From: UBA9620 sp965220695
GTDB lineage: Bacteria > Acidobacteriota > Vicinamibacteria > Vicinamibacterales > UBA8438
Assembly (NCBI GenBank): GCA_965220695.1
Contig: OZ244838.1
Location: forward strand, 868,001-932,000
Length of the DNA: 64,000 nt
Reading direction: 5' to 3'
The translations under genes were made by a program, and so were the position numbers. Of the stretch, positions 18,335-25,379 are shown piece by piece. Each line of letters opens with the position of its first letter. Position 1 is the first letter of the stretch. Below the pieces are notes generated by a model. It saw nothing but the letters and a program-made list of their open reading frames with translations. It did no database searches and was not told the origin of the DNA.

Positions 18335-18382
18335 CAACCCTTGTGGTTGCCCTGTTCGTCTGCCGGAACAACGCACATCAGC

Positions 18383-18673
18383 ATGAAGATCCGCCGGACG
18401 TCGTGCCGCACGGCGCCGATCAACGAGATCCGCCCGCTCGCGACCAGGCGGCCCATCTTCACCCACCTCGCGCTGCGCGCCGCGTCGATCGCGGCCCACG
18501 CGCTGGACCACACGCCCACGATGCGCGCGGTCCTGTGCGCCGACGGCTTTCCGCTGCCGCCTCAGGCCGCGGCCCGCCTCGTCGGGAGCGCCGCCGCCTG
18601 GACCCGTAACGTCATCCTGGCCCGAGCGCGTGAGAACGCCGCGGGAAAATCCGCGGACAGCGGTTCGAGATAG
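18383..18673 (+). CDS. Hypothetical protein, doubtful
   Basis: An open frame of 96 codons from ATG, rich in Arg and Ala (MKIRRTSCRTAPINEIRPLA at the start, LVGSAAAWTRNVILARAREN near the end). I do not recognise it and see no signal peptide or clear ribosome site. It fills most of the 525-nt gap between the propeller gene and the Phd-VapC pair, just after repeat copy A. It is listed because the residue mix is less skewed than in the neighbouring shadow frames. It may equally be noncoding. Confidence 0.25.
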   Translation: MKIRRTSCRTAPINEIRPLATRRPIFTHLALRAASIAAHALDHTPTMRAVLCADGFPLPPQAAARLVGSAAAWTRNVILARARENAAGKSADSGSR

Positions 18674-18741
18674 GAGCGGGCGCCGGCGCGCGCCGCCGGG
18701 GCTCGATCGGCCGGCGACTTGTGGACAGACCCTTGTCTTGA

Positions 18742-18768
18742 TGTGACTGGTCATGTAGTCTGGTCACA
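18742..18768 (+). promoter_or_regulatory. Palindromic operator/promoter of phd-vapC
   Basis: An imperfect palindrome with TGTGAC and GTCACA ends runs up to the antitoxin start codon, and CTGGTCA occurs twice inside it. A TTGTCT (18733) and TGTAGT (18754) could be -35 and -10 boxes with a short 15-nt spacer. No ribosome site separates it from the ATG, so the transcript may be leaderless. Phd-family antitoxins usually bind such palindromes to repress their own operon. Confidence 0.45.
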
Positions 18769-19007
18769 TGGAAACGATCAACGCTTCGGACTTCAAGGCG
18801 CGGTGTCTGGCGATTCTCGACCGCGTGCAGGCCACGGGTGAACGCGTTCTCATCCTGAAGCGGGGTCGGCCCGTTGCGGAGTTGTCGCCCGCAACACGAA
18901 CCGGGGCCGAATACCCCCAGATGGAGCTCAAGGGGACGGTCACCGTGGTCGGCGACATCGTCGGACCGGTGGTTCCGGAAGACGAATGGGAGAGCCTGCG
19001 CCGATGA
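18768..19007 (+). CDS. Phd/YefM-family antitoxin
   Basis: A 79-residue antitoxin of a type II module. The N-terminus METINASDFKARCLAILDRV followed by ERVLILKRGRPVAELSP is the standard Phd/YefM DNA-binding fold. The acidic C-terminus (VVPEDEWESL) is the usual toxin-neutralising tail. The stop codon overlaps the toxin start (ATGA). It likely autorepresses through the palindrome that precedes it. Confidence 0.88.
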   Translation: METINASDFKARCLAILDRVQATGERVLILKRGRPVAELSPATRTGAEYPQMELKGTVTVVGDIVGPVVPEDEWESLRR

Positions 19008-19402
19008 AGGCGTTGCTCGACACGCATGTGCTGGTGTGGTGGATCGATGCCCTCCATCGGCTTTCGACCGCGCAGCGCGAGGTCGTGGCCTCGGCCGACG
19101 CCGAGTCACCCTTGCTGGTGTCCGACATCTCGCTCTGGGAGGTGGCGATGTTGCAGAGCCTGGGACGGATCCGCCTGGGGATTCCGCTGCGAGACTGGCT
19201 CGACAAGGCGGTCGCGCCGCCGCTCGTGCGGCGCTGCGGCATCTCTCCGGCGATTGCGGCGGAAGTCGCCGGATTCCCCGATTCGTTCCAGCGCGATCCG
19301 GCGGACCGAATCCTGGTCGCTACCTCCCGGGTGCTCGGCGCGACGCTGCTGACACGGGATCGGCGAATCGTCGACGCGGCGCTGACGGAGACGTTGAGTT
19401 GA
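19004..19402 (+). CDS. vapC: VapC-type PIN-domain ribonuclease toxin
   Basis: A 132-residue PIN-domain endoribonuclease, the toxin partner of the preceding Phd-type protein. Acidic metal ligands are in place: D6 (MKALLDTHVL), E46 (SDISLWEVAM), D101 (RDPADRILVAT) and D119 (LLTRDRRIV). ATG 19004 overlaps the antitoxin stop by 4 nt, which fixes the start and implies coupling. Length is normal for the family. RNA target unknown. Confidence 0.9.
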   Translation: MKALLDTHVLVWWIDALHRLSTAQREVVASADAESPLLVSDISLWEVAMLQSLGRIRLGIPLRDWLDKAVAPPLVRRCGISPAIAAEVAGFPDSFQRDPADRILVATSRVLGATLLTRDRRIVDAALTETLS

Positions 19403-19631
19403 ACGCATGCTGTAGCCGCCGTGTGCCCGCGGTCGGCGAAGGTGCGATTCGACGTGACGCAACCCGACGATAGACGATATGTGAACCCCCTCGACGCGAC
19501 CCCTGAGCCTCCGGGGAGGCGAAGTTCCCCGCGTCGCCGAGGGAAATCGTAATCGTTCGCCGCATCGGTCCACAATGTGGCACACTGAAGCGCCTCGGGC
19601 GAGTCTCCCCCGAAACGATCGAGCGGTCCCG

Positions 19632-19775
19632 ATGAAGTCAACACTACAGCAACGCGCCGAAGCAGCCGCGGAGCGGTTCAGGGTGGCCAGGAAACCGGTA
19701 GTGGTCGAGTTCGCCGGTGTCCCGAAGGCCGGCAAGAGCACCACGCTCGGCCAAGTGCATCCGGTTCTATCATGA
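19632..19775 (+). pseudogene. Truncated P-loop NTPase stub
   Basis: A 47-codon frame that contains a good Walker A motif (EFAGVPKAGKSTT, residues about 25-37) preceded by a basic helix, then stops a dozen residues later. A P-loop kinase needs well over 100 more residues, so this is the N-terminus of a larger ATPase that has lost its body, probably by an internal deletion near 19750. The stop overlaps the next start codon (ATGA), which suggests the pair was once co-translated or that the deletion preserved coupling. The upstream 230 nt after vapC show no gene. Confidence 0.55.
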
Positions 19776-20908
19776 ACGACGACGTGCTGCGCACGATTCT
19801 CGAATCGACTCGAGCAACCGCCGCACACCTGGGGAAGAAGCACTTTCGGATGTTCGAGGTTGACACGTCCGGGGATGTTTCTGGCGGTCCCGAGGCGACC
19901 GCTGAGCAAGTCGCCGATCTCGTCCTCAGTCTGATCGAGGAGCAACTCGAAGAGGAGATACTGTTTCTTCCCGCGGACACCGTGGCGCCGCTCTTCGACA
20001 AGACGACATGGATCGGCGGGACAGCGGCGCAGGAACTGGTCGATCTGTTCACCCGCAAGGGCACGTTCAGGAGCCGCGAGAGCGTAGAATCCGACTTGGC
20101 GCAGGTGCAGGCCCTGCCGGTCGTGGTAGTGCGCAATCGGAGCGGAGACCTTCTGAGACTGAAGCGTAGAGAGCAGCACAGGGACAGTCCGCTCCACGGC
20201 AAGATCGTAATCTGGGCTGGCGGTCACGTCAGACGGGAGGATGGCGCCAATGGTCTATCCATCGGGCAGGGCGCGGTCCGCGAGCTTCAGGAAGAACTCC
20301 GTATCAGCGTCGAGCCCTCGGATCTGAAGTTGCTCGGTGCTGTCTGGGTCCGCGGTCGAGATGGCGGCAGGACGCGGTGCCACGTGGCAATCGTCTACGA
20401 GTGGCGCGCGCGAACGGACGATATCGCCGTCGCTCTGAGCGCAACGGAATTCTTCGAGCGCCGGGGAACGTCACTGAGCGGCAGCTTCGTCGCGCCACAT
20501 CAGCTTGCGGCCGATATCGACAACGGTCGTATCTGCGAGCCCTGGAGCGTCGAAATCGTCCGGCACCTGTTGCCCGAGGGCAAGCTGGTGGAACCGCGGC
20601 TGCTAGACTCCTTGAACGAGCGTGATCTTTACAGGTCTTTGTTTACCGGGGTGATTCGACGACCGCGGGCGAAGGTGCCGAGTTCTTCCTCAACAGCCAC
20701 GGGGAGGCAGATTGACAGCGGCGCTGTTCTACTGACCGCGAACGAGGACACCCCCGGCCCGTTCGGACGGCGCCAGAGCTCGACCGGCGGGGTCGACACC
20801 CAGTATCGGCCAGCAACCGCTCCTCGGCGGTCTCGGCCCAGCGCCACGCGAAGTCGTGCCGCTTCCCTCTCGCGCGCTGCCGCGCTTCGTGATCGTCAGC
20901 GCTCCTGA
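19772..20908 (+). CDS. Nudix-like hydrolase with N-terminal extension
   Basis: A 378-codon frame. Residues about 1-110 are an unrecognised acidic helical domain (EEQLEEEILFLPAD). Residues about 115-290 resemble a Nudix domain: WAGGHVRRE (G150, E156), a 13-residue stretch, then RELQEELR (R170, E171, E174, E175). The canonical spacing is GX5EX7REXXEE, so there is a loop insertion and the final glycine is replaced. Nudix enzymes hydrolyse nucleoside diphosphates linked to another group; the substrate here is unknown. The last 80 residues are low-complexity and may be read-through past a lost stop. Overlap with the P-loop stub suggests a former two-gene NTPase/Nudix module, perhaps defence-related (inference). 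Confidence 0.6.
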   Translation: MNDDVLRTILESTRATAAHLGKKHFRMFEVDTSGDVSGGPEATAEQVADLVLSLIEEQLEEEILFLPADTVAPLFDKTTWIGGTAAQELVDLFTRKGTFRSRESVESDLAQVQALPVVVVRNRSGDLLRLKRREQHRDSPLHGKIVIWAGGHVRREDGANGLSIGQGAVRELQEELRISVEPSDLKLLGAVWVRGRDGGRTRCHVAIVYEWRARTDDIAVALSATEFFERRGTSLSGSFVAPHQLAADIDNGRICEPWSVEIVRHLLPEGKLVEPRLLDSLNERDLYRSLFTGVIRRPRAKVPSSSSTATGRQIDSGAVLLTANEDTPGPFGRRQSSTGGVDTQYRPATAPRRSRPSATRSRAASLSRAAALRDRQRS

Positions 20909-20936
20909 TACGCTACCTCGCAGGGTTGCCGTACCC

Positions 20937-21473
20937 ATGAAAACTCACGCGGCAGCGTTTTGCCTCGGCGTCTGGGTGATGGGTACGGTGTGTGTAAGCA
21001 TCGTCGCGATGCAGAACTTCTACACCATCGACCGGTTGCTCGACGGCCCGAGTCATGCGGCGTTCGCCGGCTTCGTCGAGGACGCGGGCCGGGAGCAGGC
21101 GCGGAACGTCCTGCGCTATCTGTCGTCGGAGTTGAACCGGCTGTTCTTCCAGCTCTGGAACGTGGCGCAACTCGGCATCGGCGGTGCGGTGCTCTGGCTG
21201 GTGTGGGGCCTGCGCGCGCCTGCCGCCGGGCGACTACGCTGGACGCTGATTGCGATGCTGGCGGTGGTGATCGTCCTTGCGGCCGGGATTACGCCGCAGA
21301 TTCTCACCATCGGCCGGAGCATCGACTTCGTGCCTCGCAACCCGCCGCCCCCGGCCGTCGCGACGTTCGGCGTACTGCACGCCGCGTACACCCTGCTCGA
21401 GCTGGCCAAGTGCGGCGCCGCGGCCGTGGCCGCGCTCTGGTTGGTCCGCCTGGGCCGCCCGCACGCGGCGTGA
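20937..21473 (+). CDS. Small integral membrane protein (DUF4149-like)
   Basis: A 178-residue protein with four probable membrane helices (about 5-22, 75-92, 102-122, 150-168). A soluble loop after helix 1 carries FYTIDRLLDGPSH. The layout and this loop recall DUF4149 membrane proteins, which have no known function; I am not certain of the family. ATG 20937 begins the first helix cleanly; an in-frame start 81 nt upstream would put an Arg-rich leader before it. It stands alone. Confidence 0.55.
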   Translation: MKTHAAAFCLGVWVMGTVCVSIVAMQNFYTIDRLLDGPSHAAFAGFVEDAGREQARNVLRYLSSELNRLFFQLWNVAQLGIGGAVLWLVWGLRAPAAGRLRWTLIAMLAVVIVLAAGITPQILTIGRSIDFVPRNPPPPAVATFGVLHAAYTLLELAKCGAAAVAALWLVRLGRPHAA

Positions 21474-21486
21474 GAGGGCGCGTCCC

Positions 21487-21745
21487 TCACCCGACGATCG
21501 TCTCCGTCACCGTGCCCCGCGCCTGCGCCGGCGGCAGCACCTCCTCCAGGGTCTGCAACAGAGCTCCCTGCAGCGCGTGCCCGACGAAGACCATCGTTCC
21601 CTCGGGGTCGAGCAGCACGTAGGTGGGGTAGGCGATGATTCTGAATCGCTCCCGCACGAGGGAGTCCCCATCCTCGGGACGGACCTCGGGCCAGTCCATC
21701 TCACGCTCCGCAACGAACGCCCGGACCTCTTCGAACTCGTCACGG
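21487..21745 (-). pseudogene. C-terminal fragment of a thioredoxin-like protein
   Basis: The minus strand reads EFEEVRAFVAEREMDWPEV, then FRIIAYPTYVLLDPEGTMVF and a tail ending in a normal stop. This is the second half of a TlpA/thioredoxin fold, with the cis-proline in YPTYVLLDPEG. The half with the CXXC motif is missing. Sequence similarity stops abruptly at about 21741-21757, where the gene fragment on the other strand starts. Without a start and active site it cannot be functional. Confidence 0.65.
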
Positions 21746-21909
21746 TGATCGACGCCGGCTGGAAGGGGCGCGGCGTCTACTCGTCGACCGGCTCCGACAC
21801 GGTGTGGCATGCCGAGGACGGGCTGGGCGTCGAGGACGTTGAGTTCCGGTCGGTGTCGAAGCCGATCCACGTGAAGTTCCAGTTCCGGCCGCACCCGTTC
21901 GCGAACTGA
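21746..21909 (+). pseudogene. C-terminal fragment of a haem/propeller protein
   Basis: The plus strand reads AGWKGRGVYSSTGS and KPIHVKFQFRPHPFAN, then stops. This matches the end of the protein at 8914-11043 (AGWKGKGLWSSYSN, KNVKFQIRPDPLAK). Only about the last 50 residues remain. It abuts, back to back, the thioredoxin fragment on the minus strand. The 192 nt to its right hold no gene I can support. Confidence 0.65.
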
Positions 21910-22101
21910 CGTGGCGACTCGCCGACTGGCCAAACAATCTGGTCCCCGGCGACGTTGTGTCGCCCCGAGGGGCAAAGGGCGTGGCGGATAGCACGGGTTG
22001 CTACATCGCGGGGGGTGGGCCGGCGGGTGGCGCGAGCACTGCAGGACAATCCGTTCCGACCGCACTTGCCGACCCGTCCAGCCCGAAACGTCCGGTCGAC
22101 C

Positions 22102-22827
22102 TTAACGGGAGATCGCCCGCTCCGCCTGAGGTGTCTCTCCCCGAAGTGTGGAGTTTTCGATTGCCATTGACACGCCGGGCTGTGTTCCAACGAGCGGTCC
22201 CGGTAAAACAAGCCGCACCGCACGCAGACGTCGCCGCAGTTCGCCATCGACCGCGAGCCGTCCGCGGGGCGGCAACAGATTCCCTGGGACATCGAGCGGT
22301 ACCGACAGCGGTATGGACACCCCACCCCCCGTCGCCGAGATGTCCGTGCCACACTTGCCAGATGTCTCCCCCGCCGAATCGCCCCGCATGTCCGCACGCA
22401 ACGCAACTTGAACGGTACGAGGTAGCTCGAACATTGCCCCGCTGAACGCATCAACGGAAAACACCATCGCCGGCCCAAGCAGAAAGCCATGGAACCCTTC
22501 CTGTCCCGCCCCCAACCCTGACGTGACTGCATGCATCGCCGTCACAATTGCCCACGGACTGGTGGAACGACGAAGCTCGTGCTCCGCCGGAAAACATCCG
22601 TCCTTTTCCAGGCGGAGTCGATATGCGGACCGACGCCGACTCAAGGGGGCCACGACCGGAGTAACGCCCACTTCCTCGCCATCAACCATTACCCGGGCTC
22701 CCGGCGGGTCCGAGTGAATCCTCACGAGTGATGTCGAAGAACCTCGCAAGACCGTCGCGCAACCGCTCGAAGCTGCCAGCAGGACCGCCATGGCGAGCGC
22801 ACCCGCGGTCCTTGTTTGTCCTCTCAT
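22102..22827 (-). CDS. PEGA-domain lipoprotein
   Basis: A 241-residue protein with a lipoprotein signal (LLAASSGC at residues about 14-21). A PEGA domain follows (LVRIHSDPPGARVMVDGEE, GVTPVVAPLSRR), a small beta fold common in cell-surface proteins. The remaining 150 residues contain one weak hydrophobic stretch and no family I know; they are Arg-rich towards the end and may include frame damage. ATG 22827 has GGAGGGG close upstream. It should be anchored in a membrane facing the periplasm. Confidence 0.55.
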   Translation of the reverse strand: MRGQTRTAGALAMAVLLAASSGCATVLRGSSTSLVRIHSDPPGARVMVDGEEVGVTPVVAPLSRRRSAYRLRLEKDGCFPAEHELRRSTSPWAIVTAMHAVTSGLGAGQEGFHGFLLGPAMVFSVDAFSGAMFELPRTVQVALRADMRGDSAGETSGKCGTDISATGGGVSIPLSVPLDVPGNLLPPRGRLAVDGELRRRLRAVRLVLPGPLVGTQPGVSMAIENSTLRGETPQAERAISR

Positions 22828-23459
22828 CGCCCCCTCCATGGTCGTCGTGGCAACCGGCAAATCTCCTTCGCCGACGATGGTCCGTATCAACGTGCTCCCG
22901 GTCATCCCAACCTCGCTGTTCTTCGACCCGGCCCTCCCCTGGACCCCCTCGCGCAGCACGTTCCCAGCCGACTTGAGCGGCGGGGCGCACCCGGATGCGC
23001 CGAGGAGCGGGCCCACGCGGACGAGCAGGCCCGGACGTGACCTGCGGTTCACGGGCGCCGGTGGCGGCGGTTCGCAATTGCCGCAGTTCATGCACCCACC
23101 ATGACACCGGGCGCATCGAGTGTCTTGAACGAACCCTGAAGTTGGACTGAAGAGAATATGAGCGCGATGCCCCGGCCGCTATCTGGCGCGGTTGGCCAGC
23201 CGGGTCACGACGTCTGGGGTTTCGGCCTCGTCACCGTTGTCGGGATGGAGCACATGGGATGCCGCCAGACGATTGAAACCGGTCCCGACGGGAACACCTG
23301 CACGTACTTGAGCGAGCGCCCGGAAGACGGCCGACGTCAAGAACGGCCGCTTCGGGGTGCCTCGTGGTCCGCGGTACCGTGGCAGGTACGCTCCACGCGG
23401 ATAGTGGCATCGAGGAACTGGTCGGGGCCGAGTGGACAGCCTGTTGAAAGATCACGGCC
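22828..23459. other. Gene-poor region
   Basis: About 630 nt with no gene that I can support. Several short frames on both strands have no ribosome site and no recognisable motif. A minus-strand stretch near 23165-23310 reads plausibly (RLAASHVLHPDNGDEAETPD) but has no start in frame and is broken upstream. It may be the remains of a deleted gene. Confidence 0.3.
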
Positions 23460-23622
23460 AGGAGTCTGCGCCGTAGAAGTTTGCGAAAGCGAAAATTCGA
23501 TATCGCCATGGATTTCTTCACGCATTTGAGGAGCATAGCGGCACTATGTGACGAAAAGGCGTGGTGAAAGCCATGAGTGAGAGCGGATTTGCAGCCGTAA
23601 ACTTTCTGCGGCGCAGGCTCCT
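23460..23622. repeat. MITE-like element with about 26-bp terminal inverted repeats
   Basis: Arms at 23460-23485 and 23597-23622 are inverted copies agreeing at about 23 of 26 positions, with one gap (left arm AGGAGTCTGCGCCGTAGAAG). They enclose about 110 bp without coding capacity. The right arm overlaps the hipA stop codon. No target-site duplication is obvious and no transposase is nearby, so mobility would depend on an enzyme elsewhere. Confidence 0.5.
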
Positions 23623-24874
23623 AGAAGCGCCGTGCCGTGTCGAGCTCGTCGTGCTCGAACGCCGACGCCATCCGGTCGATGTCCTGCCGGGCCGCACCCA
23701 GGCCGCGAGCGACGGCGCGCCACTGCGCAACCGCGTTCGCGACCTCCTTCGCGATCATCCTCGCGTCGTTCAAGCCCAACCGGTAGTGCTCGGCGGTCTC
23801 CAGCGCCAGGTCGAGCGATGCCGTGGAATCGTCGTCGGCGATCGACGTGGAAAGCACCCGCGGCCGGATGTCGGCAGGCACCGGATTGAGATCGTAGGCG
23901 GGAGAAAGACGCCAGCCACGGTAGTCTTCGTACAGGAAGCCATGGTTGCGGAGGTGGTCGTCGGTGTTCGAGATCAGTACGGTGAAGACGACGCGCCGCC
24001 ACAACTGGTGCAGGTCCTGGGGTACGGCCGCGCCGTGCCGCCGAAGGGCGTCGGCGATGTCCGGATAAGAGCGGGGTTCACGGTCCGTCGCGCCGAGCAT
24101 GCTCATCGCGGAGAGAAACGGGACGCGGTGACCAGCCCGGCGGTCAAAGCGTTGGACGATCAGCACGCGCTTGCCGGCGACCGTCTCGATCCGCCGCTCC
24201 GGCACGGCGATGCCGCTCGCTTTGGCAAGCGCAAGCGCAACGCCTTCCCAGAGCACGACGTTGAGCTCGTCCTGGGGGTGCGGGAACTTCGCGATGCAGA
24301 AACGGCCGTCCGTGTCCCGGACGGAAGCCTTCGGGCGCGCGCCGCCGAGTGAGGAGCCGGGACCGAGGAGAAGCCGCAGATCGTCGTCGTCTTCCGTATC
24401 GTCGGCGATGCGCTGCGCGCCAGCCAGCAGGCGCGGCAGCTCCACGAGCGGTGGAATACGGGCAGGACCGGGTTCCGCCAGCAACGGACCGTTCGCTTCG
24501 GTAGAGAAACGAAGCGCCCCCTGCCGCGTCTCGTCGTCGACCAGCAGGAGGATGTCCGCCTCGGACAGAGCCCGTGGAGCGCGTCCCTCTCGCCGGGCGC
24601 GACGGCGTTCCGCGCGCCGCATCAGGAGGCGGCCCCAGCGGTCGGGCGTCGAATCGCCGATGGCGCCGAACAACGACCGTCCGGGTGCGGTGTGAAACGG
24701 ACCGGGAGTCAGCGCCAGGGCCGGATCGAAGGCGAAGCGCTCCCGGTGATCGAGCCATCCGGGGTCGTACTCGAACGACGCGCTCTCGCGGCCCTTCCGG
24801 GTTCGCCACCACAGACCTCCGACGAAGACGGGCGCGCCATGGAGATCGACGGAAACCAGGATTTCCCTGTCCAT
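23621..24874 (-). CDS. hipA: HipA-like serine/threonine kinase toxin
   Basis: A 417-residue HipA-family kinase; E. coli HipA phosphorylates glutamyl-tRNA synthetase and induces persistence. Seen here: the Gly/Ser loop SSLGGARPKA (174-183), which carries the autophosphorylated serine in relatives. Also seen are the ATP-anchoring CIAKFPHP (193-200), the catalytic loop NTDDHLRN (303-310) and the metal-binding SPAYDLNP (324-331). All key residues are present, so it should be active. The ATG overlaps the hipB stop by 1 nt. The stop codon lies in the right arm of an inverted-repeat element, which may have replaced the original C-terminus by a few residues; the length is slightly below E. coli HipA. 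The target here is unknown. Confidence 0.9.
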   Translation of the reverse strand: MDREILVSVDLHGAPVFVGGLWWRTRKGRESASFEYDPGWLDHRERFAFDPALALTPGPFHTAPGRSLFGAIGDSTPDRWGRLLMRRAERRRARREGRAPRALSEADILLLVDDETRQGALRFSTEANGPLLAEPGPARIPPLVELPRLLAGAQRIADDTEDDDDLRLLLGPGSSLGGARPKASVRDTDGRFCIAKFPHPQDELNVVLWEGVALALAKASGIAVPERRIETVAGKRVLIVQRFDRRAGHRVPFLSAMSMLGATDREPRSYPDIADALRRHGAAVPQDLHQLWRRVVFTVLISNTDDHLRNHGFLYEDYRGWRLSPAYDLNPVPADIRPRVLSTSIADDDSTASLDLALETAEHYRLGLNDARMIAKEVANAVAQWRAVARGLGAARQDIDRMASAFEHDELDTARRF

Positions 24875-25215
24875 CAGCCGCCTGTCGCAGGAGTGCGCCG
24901 GCGTCGAGCGCGGATGCGCTTGGGCAGCGCTTCCGCTTCGAGATCCAGGCCGACCGCGTCGTTTCTCGGATCCGCCAGATCCGCGATGCGCTCCTCCAGG
25001 CCCAGCACGAACAACACCGTTGCGTAGACGCCGAGGGAGACGCCGGGGTCGCCCTTCTCGACCTTGTGCAGCGTCGTACGGCTGATCCCGGCGCGGTCCG
25101 CCATCGTCGCGGTCGGGATGCGGCGGCGGCGCCGGGCGTCGCGGACGTCCGCGCCGAGCCTGGCAAGGAGACGGAGCACGGGCAGGGGCAAGGCTCTGTT
25201 CCGTCGATCACTCAT
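24874..25215 (-). CDS. hipB: HipB-like XRE-family antitoxin
   Basis: A 113-residue protein with a Cro/C1-type helix-turn-helix (MADRAGISRTTLHKVEKGDP, about residues 39-58) and a basic C-terminus. It precedes and overlaps hipA by 1 nt, the standard order of hipBA. It should neutralise HipA and repress the operon at the AT-rich upstream region. ATG 25215 is preferred over an in-frame TTG 9 nt upstream. Confidence 0.88.
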   Translation of the reverse strand: MSDRRNRALPLPVLRLLARLGADVRDARRRRRIPTATMADRAGISRTTLHKVEKGDPGVSLGVYATVLFVLGLEERIADLADPRNDAVGLDLEAEALPKRIRARRRRTPATGG

Positions 25216-25262
25216 AACGTCCAATATATATAACTTAATAGTTTTTAGTGTGTGTAAAACTG
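25216..25262 (-). promoter_or_regulatory. hipBA promoter/operator region
   Basis: A sharply AT-rich island in GC-rich DNA directly before hipB. On the minus strand it reads ACTATTAAGTTATATATATT shortly before the start. The TATATATA is self-complementary and could be both the -10 region and a HipB binding site. Boxes cannot be fixed by eye. Confidence 0.5.
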
Positions 25263-25379
25263 GATTTTAATGGATACCTCCTGGACATTGCGCCGCGCGC
25301 GTGTCCGCTTGGCGGGCCGTGGCAGGACCCGACGTGGGCTCGCCTGACCATGGGGTTGCTCGGCATCACCGGGGCACCC

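Noticed and set aside
18332..18352. Hairpin after the BamB-like gene as a terminator
   Set aside because: The 8-bp stem is good but no T-run follows on either strand, so Rho-independent termination is unlikely; it is described with repeat copy A.
23158..23529. Plus-strand frame with kinase-like text (HDVWGFGLVTVVG)
   Set aside because: The resemblance to a kinase subdomain is a single short match; no ATP loop, catalytic loop or ribosome site is present.
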